Shown: piece after piece, positions 8,053-15,741 of the stretch | Position numbering within the stretch: position 1 is the first letter of the stretch | Layout: each line of letters opens with the position of its first letter | NCBI GenBank assembly: GCA_944380845.1 | Contig: CALWIU010000040.1 | Coordinates: 1 to 41,373, forward strand | Direction of reading: 5' to 3' | Source: an uncultured Clostridia bacterium | Lineage (GTDB): Bacteria; Bacillota; Clostridia; Oscillospirales; Acutalibacteraceae | Length of the DNA stretch: 41,373 nucleotides | Notes under the pieces: generated by a model | The model's database searches: none | The model's input: only the letters and a program-made list of their open reading frames with translations | What the model was told of the DNA's origin: nothing | Position numbers and translations under genes: made by a program

Positions 8053-9027
8053 TTAGAAAACATCAAAATCGTCTTCTTCAACAGCGTCATATAATTTTTC
8101 GACCACACAGGAAAGCAGCGAAAACAATTCACACACCGCTCTTTTTAAAAAAGGCTTAATTTCCTGCGAACCGGAATACACGCGGCTGATTGTAACGGAA
8201 TTTTCATGAGAAACTGCTATATAAACAACATACTGCTGTGTTTCATGACGCTTAAGTATAAAAATATTTGATATCGCAATTCCCAAAAGCGTGTTGCACA
8301 CTGATGCGGCATCAACGGCAGCCCGCGCAATATGATCCTGCGGTTCTCCTTTGCAGGACGGCACGGCATGCGAAGAAAATTTGAAGCTGTCTGCCAACCT
8401 GCCGCTGACCGCAGCTGGTGATTTGATAAAATTTGCTGTTTCTGTCGATGCGACCGCAACGGTCAGATTACGATCGCATAATTCCTGCGCAACGCCGCGA
8501 AACATTCTGACATAATCCTCTGCATCGGTAGAAGGACGGGCAATCGTACGGGCAAGATAAGCGGAAATTTCGTTTTCAATAACGCTCATATAATTTCCTG
8601 CAAGAGAACAAACCAGTAAATACTGCGCGCCGGACCGGCAGCAAAACGCGCTGTAAAGCCCATTTGAAGATGGAAAAATCTGAGACTGGACAGGAAACAT
8701 CCCCTGCAGCTCTTTGTCAACTGCACTCATTTCCTTAGGAAGTTTCTCTATAATATCCAAAGAAAGTTCACAGCGCAAATGCAGGGCTCGCAGCAAAGAC
8801 CGCTTGACATCATTATAGCAGTCTTCGCCGGCGAAAACAACAGTTAATTCATTTGCCGCGAGTGCCTTCGACAAAGGCAGCAACAGCTGTTTAAATCCAT
8901 CGTAATGTTCAATCGAACAAAGGGTTTGCGAAAAGGGAGAAAAAGCAGCGCAAATCCTGGCGCAAAGAGCGATATTCAGATGAAGCGCCTGCTCCCCCAC
9001 GGACAAAAGACGAATTTTCATGACCAT
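8053..9027 (-). CDS. Degenerate CinA-like protein (both domains, catalytic motifs lost)
   Basis: 324 residues, no signal peptide. At first sight unknown, but the whole length follows full-length CinA. KIRLLSVGEQALHLNIALC matches the KAEIIAVGTELLLGDIVNT-type start. VVFAGEDCYND (63-73) sits where MoaB/Mog-like domains have TGGLGPTxDD. FPSSNGLYSAF (118-128) and LLVCSLAGNYMSVIENEISAYL-type sequence (137-158) match NDVGLAPG and LPGPPSEM regions. LTVAVASTETANFI (188-201) matches the amidase LTLATAESCTGGLI. YVVYIAVSHENSVTI (266-280) matches GLVYIAL. Active-site motifs TGGLGPT, ESCTGG and TGIAGP are all missing, so I infer a non-catalytic binding or structural paralog. A true CinA amidase (pncC) lies in the same operon. 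ATG at 9027; an ATG at 9021 is possible. The RBS is weak. Confidence 0.6.
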   Translation of the reverse strand: MVMKIRLLSVGEQALHLNIALCARICAAFSPFSQTLCSIEHYDGFKQLLLPLSKALAANELTVVFAGEDCYNDVKRSLLRALHLRCELSLDIIEKLPKEMSAVDKELQGMFPVQSQIFPSSNGLYSAFCCRSGAQYLLVCSLAGNYMSVIENEISAYLARTIARPSTDAEDYVRMFRGVAQELCDRNLTVAVASTETANFIKSPAAVSGRLADSFKFSSHAVPSCKGEPQDHIARAAVDAASVCNTLLGIAISNIFILKRHETQQYVVYIAVSHENSVTISRVYSGSQEIKPFLKRAVCELFSLLSCVVEKLYDAVEEDDFDVF

Positions 9028-9042
9028 CTTTCTTTCGTCAAA

Positions 9043-10617
9043 TTACTGATTTGGCTCCCATCTCGGTGCATCGCGATATGGGTTGCTTTGGCCGTGCTCA
9101 TCGTACCAAATTTGCGGATAACGAGGATTTTCGTTGACGACTGCCTTCGAGACATCGACTTCCGCGCTTTCACCCGGCCGCACCATGCGGGCAACAACAA
9201 CCAGACGCGCATCAGAAAATTCATAGGAACAGGTAGAGAGCGTCAGAATCTTATCACTCGTATTGATATCGACGCCGGTATCATAGAGCTTGCGCTCATC
9301 CATGGCTTCGATATAGGAAGCAAAAGATTCTTCCGTATAAAAATTAGGAACAATATAGTTGAACAGATATCCGTTATCGTCTTCGCGGGAATCATTTGTC
9401 ACAAAAACGGCATAAACCTTCCATTGATAGTTTTGATATGCCGTATTGAATTCAATAACAGGAGAAGCCTTGAACCCGTCGATCGTCATGTAGTTTTCCA
9501 GCTGGGCAAACATCAGATTATCTCGCATATGGTGCCCATACAGGATGGTATTCTGATCCAAATCCTTATTGTTGTTTCGATAATCCATAAAAACATTGCC
9601 ATACTTGGTATCGCGCTTCAGAAAATCGTGCTTCAAATAATAGCTGTTGTCATCCGCCTGAACGATCATGGTATCAACATTTGTATTATCAATAGAAATC
9701 CAACCGACAAAATCCTGATTTCTGGCATATAATTCGGCATAATCAATATTCATCCCCTCTGGGAAATTGACATCCGGATATTTCGCCCGGATCTGAGCCC
9801 AGCGAGCGGAAAGATCATCCGTTTGATTCTCCACGACAAGATTTTGCATGTCGTCTTTGATATTCAGAGCATCACTGAGCTCAATGAAATAATTCATAAA
9901 ATAGATTGCACAGAAGAACAAAACAAAAAACGAAACATCCATGACGATCTTTCGTACTTTTTCCCGCTGAGAATCCCCGTTCCACGGAATAAAAACACGG
10001 AAAAACCGCTGCGTTTTCGACAACCCATTGGCGTCCGTTTTTGGTTCTTTGACCTTTTTTGTTTTCTTTTTTCGATTCTTTTCGATGCCGTCCGAAACAG
10101 CAGGCTCGTCCTTTTTATCTCCGATATTTTCAAAAGGAGCTTCGTAGGCGGTTTTTGCGGAAGTATCGGCATCATACAAAACATGAACAGAAGACGATTG
10201 TGCATTCTGTTCACGATTTTTGCGCCGCTGTGATGCAGACGGGATGGCACCGGCAGAAGGTTCCGGGCGCGCCGTTCTTTCATACGGGACAGAATAGGGA
10301 TAGACTCTACCCTGCATGGGCGCGTCAGCATCATAGACGATCCTGCCGCCGTTTTTGTCGTATTGTTCATGCGGCATTGATACATCCTGCCGCGGGGGAT
10401 AATAAGGCGGCATATAATAGGTGGCGTCAGACTGAGAGGGGTCATAACGGGGATCCATCGATCCGCCGCCGACATCTACCCCATAACGGCGAGCCATTTC
10501 GCGAATGTCCGCACTGCTGCCTGAAGAAGAACTGTCCCTTTCGCACTCAGCAAGGATTTCGGCAACTTCACGATCCAAATCGCCGTCACGACCATAATTG
10601 TTTTTGGTATCACTCAT
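9043..10617 (-). CDS. srtB: Class B sortase with a long cytoplasmic N-terminal region
   Basis: 524 residues from the ATG at 10617 (AAAGGG about 10 nt upstream; an ATG at 10623 is possible). Residues 1-223 are low-complexity, Asp/Ser/Pro/Tyr-rich, then Lys-rich near 182-193, with no fold I recognise. One membrane segment follows (about 224-246), then a class B sortase domain. The catalytic triad is visible as YGHH (His362), LSTC (Cys463) and DARLVVVAR (Arg471); NSYYLKHDF and the YGNVFMD strand are also SrtB-like. Sortases cleave a sorting motif and attach proteins to the wall or to each other, outside the membrane. After the Arg there is a 40-residue tail shared with the neighbouring sortase (NENPRYPQ, NPYRD). 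No substrate with a sorting signal is in the window. The gap to the next genes is 16-42 nt, so it is in the operon. Confidence 0.9.
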   Translation of the reverse strand: MSDTKNNYGRDGDLDREVAEILAECERDSSSSGSSADIREMARRYGVDVGGGSMDPRYDPSQSDATYYMPPYYPPRQDVSMPHEQYDKNGGRIVYDADAPMQGRVYPYSVPYERTARPEPSAGAIPSASQRRKNREQNAQSSSVHVLYDADTSAKTAYEAPFENIGDKKDEPAVSDGIEKNRKKKTKKVKEPKTDANGLSKTQRFFRVFIPWNGDSQREKVRKIVMDVSFFVLFFCAIYFMNYFIELSDALNIKDDMQNLVVENQTDDLSARWAQIRAKYPDVNFPEGMNIDYAELYARNQDFVGWISIDNTNVDTMIVQADDNSYYLKHDFLKRDTKYGNVFMDYRNNNKDLDQNTILYGHHMRDNLMFAQLENYMTIDGFKASPVIEFNTAYQNYQWKVYAVFVTNDSREDDNGYLFNYIVPNFYTEESFASYIEAMDERKLYDTGVDINTSDKILTLSTCSYEFSDARLVVVARMVRPGESAEVDVSKAVVNENPRYPQIWYDEHGQSNPYRDAPRWEPNQ

Positions 10618-10658
10618 GAACATCACACCCTTTCTCTACAAGGTATTCCACTGCTGAA

Positions 10659-11885
10659 TTACTCCTCGGGAACCCATTTGCTCTCGTCCCGATAGGGATT
10701 TTCTCCGCCGAAGACATCATAATAAAGCTGCGGATAACGAGGATTTTCATTTTGTGTAGCAGCGGCTACATCAACCTCTTCACTTTCACCGTCGCGAACC
10801 ATTCTGGCAACCAAAACGCACCGGGCATTTTCCAGACTGCCGCCGCGATCGAAGAAATAAGTGCAGGTTGACAGTGTTAAAATTTTATCAGTGGGCTGCA
10901 CATCAACTGCGGTATGAATATAACTGCGTTGGTTCACTTCATCGATAAAATCCATGAAGTTTTCATCGTTCATCCCCGTGGCGATATAATAAAACAAATA
11001 ATCGTTATCGCCCGTCGATGACCCGTTCGTATAGAAACAACCGATTACTTTCCATTTATAATCACGGTAAATGGTATCAAATTCAATCACCGGTGTGGTG
11101 CGGTAAAAATCGACATCCAGAAATTGATGAATGTCACCAAAGATGATATCTTCGTACCCGCCGTCGCCATCATCGTCAAAATTATGCCCATAAATCACCG
11201 TGTTGCGCTTCATATTCGCGACATCATCATAGGCATCCATAAATACCGTGCCGTAGCGGGAATAATTTCCGCTTAAATCTTTTTTCAGATAATATGAATT
11301 ATCATCTGCCTGATAAACCGCGCAATCAACCGTTGTATTGGGAATGGATAACCAACCGACAAAATCCTGATTTGCAGCGTAAAGTGCCTTAAATTTTTCC
11401 TGAATGCCTTCCGGATAGGTGAATCCGTCCGGCACACGGTAAGTCAGATCCTGCAAAGCAGTTGACGGATCGTACAGCTCAACATTGTCGGATACCAGCG
11501 GCGTTTCCTCAATACGGTCCACGCGGAAAAAGGAAACATATACAACAAAGCAAAGGATGACCGCGAATGTAACGCCGATCAAGCTCCAAAACGCAATTTT
11601 ACTGCGCTTGTTTTGCGATTCTGATGCAGGCGAAGGCGAACCGACGCCCTTTATCTTTTTCTTTTCTTCAGAAAGCGGATGCTTTTTAGTATTCGCATCG
11701 CGCGTAGATTTATGAATAGATGCGGATGATCCCGACCGACCGGATGAAGAGGCTGAAGGCTTTTTTTCACGGACCGGAGAAGCCTTTACGCGATCAGAAT
11801 TAGAATTGGCATTCCTTACGGGATGAATCATTCTGTCTTTTTCATCAGCCGGATGCTGCATTCCATTGTTTGGTGTTTTGTCCAT
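10659..11885 (-). CDS. srtB: Class B sortase (second, upstream copy)
   Basis: 408 residues. A 96-residue basic, Ser/Lys-rich cytoplasmic region precedes one membrane segment (about 97-120), then a class B sortase domain. The triad is YGHN (His234), LSTC (Cys341) and NARCVLVAR (Arg355). Compared with the downstream sortase it has a short Asp/Gly-rich insertion right after the catalytic His (DDDGDGGYED, 237-246), which could change substrate choice or bind a cation. It ends with the same tail motif as its partner. The domain pair is diverged (clearly paralogous but far from identical), so the two enzymes probably have different substrates or sequential steps. Its ATG overlaps the pncC stop by 1 nt (TAATG), implying translational coupling. 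Confidence 0.9.
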   Translation of the reverse strand: MDKTPNNGMQHPADEKDRMIHPVRNANSNSDRVKASPVREKKPSASSSGRSGSSASIHKSTRDANTKKHPLSEEKKKIKGVGSPSPASESQNKRSKIAFWSLIGVTFAVILCFVVYVSFFRVDRIEETPLVSDNVELYDPSTALQDLTYRVPDGFTYPEGIQEKFKALYAANQDFVGWLSIPNTTVDCAVYQADDNSYYLKKDLSGNYSRYGTVFMDAYDDVANMKRNTVIYGHNFDDDGDGGYEDIIFGDIHQFLDVDFYRTTPVIEFDTIYRDYKWKVIGCFYTNGSSTGDNDYLFYYIATGMNDENFMDFIDEVNQRSYIHTAVDVQPTDKILTLSTCTYFFDRGGSLENARCVLVARMVRDGESEEVDVAAATQNENPRYPQLYYDVFGGENPYRDESKWVPEE

Positions 11886-12400
11886 TATCTCTCACCTGTT
11901 TCACTGATCTGATCGATCAAAAGCTGCAGTGCCGCCTTGACCGCCGAATACCTGTTATTCTCGCGGACATTTTCCGTAAAATGATTTTGCAGACAAAGCA
12001 CTTTCGTGTCATGAAAAGCGCTTGCCAGGCCGATATAAATCAACCCGACGCTTTTGTTGGTTCCATCGGACAAGGGACCGGCAATGCCGGTAACAGACAG
12101 CGCAAACTGCGCCGAACTATAGCGTCTGACGCCCTCTGCCATCGCACGGGCAGTCGTCTCACTGACTGCGCCGTATTGCTGCAAAATCACCGGATCTACG
12201 CCCAACAGCTTTGTTTTCATATCATTTGAATATGTCACGGCGCCAAAATCAAAAACAGCAGAACTTCCGCTGATACTGGTCAGCGCAGCAGCAATCAAAC
12301 CGCCGGTACAGGACTCGGCACAAGCTACCTTATATCCTTTCTTTGTTAATAAATCAACGGCCTGCTTCGCCAAGGGAAGCAGCGATAAAAAATCAGCCAA
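11885..12400 (-). CDS. pncC: CinA-family nicotinamide-nucleotide amidase (stand-alone)
   Basis: 171 residues, matching the stand-alone C-terminal CinA domain. It has CAESCTGGLIAAALT (27-41) with the catalytic Ser region, YSNDMKTKLLGV (57-68), GAVSETTARAMAEG (77-90) and SVTGIAGPLSDGT (102-114). PncC deamidates nicotinamide mononucleotide to nicotinate mononucleotide in NAD recycling; the N-terminal MoaB/Mog-like domain of full CinA is absent. The start is TTG, 3 nt after the stop of the upstream FAD gene, with AGAGGG 7 nt before it. It is coupled to the following sortase by a 1-nt overlap. In many Firmicutes cinA sits beside recA, so sortase company is unusual. Confidence 0.92.
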   Translation of the reverse strand: MADFLSLLPLAKQAVDLLTKKGYKVACAESCTGGLIAAALTSISGSSAVFDFGAVTYSNDMKTKLLGVDPVILQQYGAVSETTARAMAEGVRRYSSAQFALSVTGIAGPLSDGTNKSVGLIYIGLASAFHDTKVLCLQNHFTENVRENNRYSAVKAALQLLIDQISETGER

Positions 12401-12403
12401 TTG

Positions 12404-13843
12404 TTATCCCTCTGATTTTGCGAAAATATGTTTTGCCACCGCAACGCCAGTCGCAGAAGCCTGCATCAAACCACGCGTAATCCCTGCGCCGTCGCCAATG
12501 GCATAGAAGTTGTTGACAGCCGTTTCAAAATGCTCATCGACATCAACTTTGGATGAATAAAACTTCACCTCAACGCCATAAAGCAAAGTATTTTTGGAGT
12601 ACAGACCGGGCGCCACCTTGTCAAAAGCTTTCAAAGCCTCAATGATGCTGGTTAAATGCCGGTGCGGCAATACAAAGGATAAATCTCCCGGAATTGCCGT
12701 TGTCAAAGTCGGACGCGTGGTCGATCTTTTCAAACGGTAAACATCCGTTCTTCTTCCCATTAAAAGATCTCCCAAACGCTGAACAATAACGCCGCCGCCC
12801 GTTAACATATTACCAAGCTGGGCAATATATCTGCCGTATTCGATCGGCTGGTTAAACGGCTCTGTAAATCTGGTTGAAACCAGCAGGGCAAAATTTGTAT
12901 TTTCGGTATGCGAAGCCTCATCTGCATAGCTGTGACCATTTACAACAGCGATGCTTTTGGCAAACATATTGTTAAAGCCCTCGTTATAGTGCTCCTCGCT
13001 GACGATTCCACCCGGGTTCATACAGAAAGTACGAACTTTGTTTTCAAAAGTATCGGAGTAATAGACCATTTTTGCCTCATACAAATATTTGGTCAAATGA
13101 TCCATGACGGAGTTCGGACACTCCACACGAACGCCGATATCCACTTCGTTGTTGCGAATACCGATATGATGCTGTTTGGCAATTCCGCTGAGCCACTCGG
13201 CACCGCCCCTGCCGGGAGCGGCAACAACATAGGACGCGCTGATATCGGTTTTTGTGCCGTCTTTTGCGGTCAGCACAGCACCGAGCACCGTTCCTTCTTC
13301 AGAAATCATCGGATCCGCATGGGTATTCGCCATAAAACGGAAACCCGGCTTGGACACCAGATAGTCGTACATGGCGCGAAGTACCTCATAAGAATATTCG
13401 GTACCCATATGACGGACAGGACAACGGATCAGCTGAATATTATGTTTGGAACACTCATAGGCAATTTCATCGGCCTTTCTATCGCCAAGACCGAAAACCT
13501 CTTTCGGCGCGCCAAAACGCAGATACATATTGTCGGCATAATGGATCAGATCACGAACCGTGTCAACTGGCAAATAATCGGTCAGGTTGCCGCCTACCTG
13601 CTCAGAAAGAGAAAGTTTGCCGTCAGAGAATGCGCCTGCTCCCGCCCAGCCGCTCATAATATTGCAGGGATTGCAGCGCACGCACTGTCCATGCTTGCGA
13701 GCCGGGCAGCTTCTCTCATAGATCCCCTTGCCTTCATCGACGATAAGCACACGGTAAGTTTCCGGAAAATGTTCGTACAGCTCAAGGGCTGTAAAAATTC
13801 CTGCCGGTCCAGCACCGATAATCACAACATCGTATTTATCCAT
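12404..13843 (-). CDS. FAD-dependent dehydrogenase (COG2509 type)
   Basis: 479 residues. An N-terminal Rossmann dinucleotide-binding motif (VVIIGAGPAGIF, 6-17) is followed by a Cys cluster, C46-x7-C54-x2-C57-x2-C60, leading into NIMSGWAGAGAFSDGKL (61-77), which is the family hallmark. The C-terminus has a typical FAD-contacting segment (FYAIGDGAGITRGLMQAS). It is an uncharacterised NAD(P)/FAD oxidoreductase family; substrate unknown. The Cys spacing could hold an iron-sulfur cluster, but this is inference. It is the first gene of the seven-gene minus-strand operon. GAGG lies 7 nt before the ATG, with a promoter about 65 nt upstream. Confidence 0.85.
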   Translation of the reverse strand: MDKYDVVIIGAGPAGIFTALELYEHFPETYRVLIVDEGKGIYERSCPARKHGQCVRCNPCNIMSGWAGAGAFSDGKLSLSEQVGGNLTDYLPVDTVRDLIHYADNMYLRFGAPKEVFGLGDRKADEIAYECSKHNIQLIRCPVRHMGTEYSYEVLRAMYDYLVSKPGFRFMANTHADPMISEEGTVLGAVLTAKDGTKTDISASYVVAAPGRGGAEWLSGIAKQHHIGIRNNEVDIGVRVECPNSVMDHLTKYLYEAKMVYYSDTFENKVRTFCMNPGGIVSEEHYNEGFNNMFAKSIAVVNGHSYADEASHTENTNFALLVSTRFTEPFNQPIEYGRYIAQLGNMLTGGGVIVQRLGDLLMGRRTDVYRLKRSTTRPTLTTAIPGDLSFVLPHRHLTSIIEALKAFDKVAPGLYSKNTLLYGVEVKFYSSKVDVDEHFETAVNNFYAIGDGAGITRGLMQASATGVAVAKHIFAKSEG

Positions 13844-13908
13844 AAAAAAACCTCATTCCCAAAAACAAAAGCACCTGATTTCGGGCACAATTCTGTATTA
13901 TAAGCTAC

Positions 13909-13938
13909 AGTATAGCACAAAAGATCGTGATTTTACAA
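13909..13938 (-). promoter_or_regulatory. Promoter of the seven-gene envelope operon
   Basis: Minus-strand -35 TTGTAA (13938-13933), 18-bp spacer, -10 TATACT (13914-13909). No convincing promoter was noticed further downstream until galE. Confidence 0.55.
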
Positions 13939-14001
13939 GGGTTAAATATGAAAAACCCAGTTATTTTACACATCATTCACTTTTCATAACGAAAGAAATT
14001 C

Positions 14002-14030
14002 TTGCAAAGAGTATGCCAATCGTATATAAT
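14002..14030 (+). promoter_or_regulatory. Promoter of the VTT-lipoprotein-GDPD-YhhN cluster
   Basis: -35 TTGCAA (14002-14007), 17-bp spacer, consensus -10 TATAAT (14025-14030). The first start codon is about 68 nt downstream. Confidence 0.75.
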
Positions 14031-14098
14031 ACAAGTACTTATGATGAATAACGGCAATATTCGCATGAAATTTGTTTCAGCCGAAAGGACTGGACCGT

Positions 14099-14800
14099 TT
14101 GAAAATAAAAAAACGCGAACTCTTTGGTATCCTCCTTCGCTGTGTGGTTGCGATGACTTTATTTTTCATCGCAATCGCCCGATACGATGAGCTTTCCTCC
14201 CTTGATGTCAGTGATCTGGTTGCTTTTACCGACAGCACCACCCTGAAAGCACTTTTGATTTTACTGGTGTATGTGATCAAGTCTCTGACCTTTGTTGTCC
14301 CGGCGTCGCTGGTATATGTTGCCGTAGGCGGTATTTTTCCCCATTTGTTTGCGGTGGCGCTGAATTTGCTGGGTATTTTTATTGAAATAACCGTCACCTA
14401 TTTTCTGGGCAGATTCCTTGGCAAAGCTGCCGTCGAAAAAATCTTATCCAAACATGAAAAAGGGCAAAAATTTCTCGAAAAAAATGTCCAGAACAAAGCC
14501 TCTATTCTGCTTGGCATTCGTGCCGTCCCAGCCTTCCCTATTGATTTTGTCAGCCTGTTCTACGGAGCATCCGGGATCGGATATTGGAAATATGCGGCGC
14601 TTTCCGTTTTGGGAATTTCCTGGCGCGTTATTGCCTTTACGATTTTAGGAAGTGCACTGTTTGACTGGATTCCTCTGGACAAGATCATTCTGATTGTTAT
14701 TTGCTGTATTCCCCCCGGCGTTATTATTTATCTAATCAAGAAACTTGTTATCGATCCGAAAAAGAACGGCACCAACCGGCAAGCAAAGGAAAAGAAATAA
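14099..14800 (+). CDS. VTT-domain (DedA/TVP38/TMEM64-like) membrane protein
   Basis: 233 residues from TTG at 14099, chosen because AAAGGA lies 9 nt upstream; a longer reading from a TTG at 14072 lacks an RBS. It has about five hydrophobic segments. The central region, VVPASLVYVAVGGIFP then LNLLGIFIEITVTYFLGRFLG, is the VTT motif: a re-entrant loop, then a helix ending in G-R-x-x-G. AVPAFPIDFVSLFYGASGI fits the second re-entrant loop. VTT proteins are lipid scramblases or transporters (undecaprenyl phosphate or phosphatidylethanolamine in DedA relatives). It leads a cluster of membrane-lipid genes. The C-terminal tail is Lys-rich and probably cytoplasmic. Confidence 0.85.
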   Translation: MKIKKRELFGILLRCVVAMTLFFIAIARYDELSSLDVSDLVAFTDSTTLKALLILLVYVIKSLTFVVPASLVYVAVGGIFPHLFAVALNLLGIFIEITVTYFLGRFLGKAAVEKILSKHEKGQKFLEKNVQNKASILLGIRAVPAFPIDFVSLFYGASGIGYWKYAALSVLGISWRVIAFTILGSALFDWIPLDKIILIVICCIPPGVIIYLIKKLVIDPKKNGTNRQAKEKK

Positions 14801-14843
14801 TTTTTCAGTCCTCTTCACAAGAATTTCTAAGGTGGGATAATCG

Positions 14844-15731
14844 ATGTGTAGCAAAAACAAAAAAGGATGGATTTCCATTCTTTGTCTGGTGCTTGCCGTA
14901 TTGTTATGTGCCTGCTCTGTGCAAATCAACATCGGAACTTCCGAAGACGATTCACCTGCAAATTCCGACAATATTTCAGATGACGGTGATTTAGAATCCG
15001 TAAAGCAGGAAAAGTTCACCAATGCAGCAGGCGTTATCGCGCCGGATGCTTCCGCCGTTCGCACCAGTAAAGCACTTAAAGAATATCAGAAAGCCGCACA
15101 GACCATCAAAGACGGTTCGGTCGGCTTTACCAAGAAGCATTGGCAGGATTTTAACGATATTGATGTTGGTGAAACCGGAATTGCAAAGCTTGTACTGACT
15201 ATCGTTTCTAAGAACACCGTCACCAGCAATTCACCTGAAGAAGCGGAGCAAAACAAAAAAGTGATTTCCAAAGGAGACACCGCCTCTGTACGCGCTGAAT
15301 TCCCGTTGTTTTATTATGATACCGCTTATATCGAAAGTGAGACAAACGACTATATCCTCGGTGCAGAGGTTAAAAATACCGACGCATATGATGAATATTA
15401 TCTATATTTTGCAGATGCCTTCAATCCGGTTATCGGCGAGCAGGGATTCGGCGGTCTGATGACGCCCTTTGACCGGGAAGAAGTTTTGACGGGCATCCGC
15501 AATTACGGCTTGCTTGTCGATCAGGACACCCTGAAGCTTGATTGCCAATATTCCGGTTGTTATATGGTTTTTCGCATAGACCCGCAAGGCAGGTTGGTTT
15601 ATCTGGAACAAAACCTTTTTGCAACCATTGACGCAAAAGCGGAAATTGATCTGTATGTTCAATCGACCAATTTTTTGAACGGCACCTGCCGGTATGAGGA
15701 ACATTATATTTATGACCAGTTCACCTATTAA
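14844..15731 (+). CDS. Predicted lipoprotein of unknown function
   Basis: 295 residues. A type II signal peptide is visible: KNKK, a hydrophobic core, then LLCAC with the lipidated Cys at about residue 24. An Asp/Ser-rich linker (30-55) and a mostly beta-predicted mature domain rich in Tyr and Asp follow. I do not recognise the family. The ATG is preceded by AAGGTGGG. It is 43 nt after the VTT gene and 10 nt before the GDPD-like gene, so it is co-transcribed and probably works at the outer face of the membrane with its neighbours. No transporter genes are adjacent, so it does not look like an ABC-binding protein. Confidence 0.75.
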   Translation: MCSKNKKGWISILCLVLAVLLCACSVQINIGTSEDDSPANSDNISDDGDLESVKQEKFTNAAGVIAPDASAVRTSKALKEYQKAAQTIKDGSVGFTKKHWQDFNDIDVGETGIAKLVLTIVSKNTVTSNSPEEAEQNKKVISKGDTASVRAEFPLFYYDTAYIESETNDYILGAEVKNTDAYDEYYLYFADAFNPVIGEQGFGGLMTPFDREEVLTGIRNYGLLVDQDTLKLDCQYSGCYMVFRIDPQGRLVYLEQNLFATIDAKAEIDLYVQSTNFLNGTCRYEEHYIYDQFTY

Positions 15732-15741
15732 CGGAGGAACC

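Noticed and set aside
12908-13903. 331-codon open frame opposite the FAD dehydrogenase
   Set aside because: Antisense shadow of a well-supported gene with no RBS or domain.
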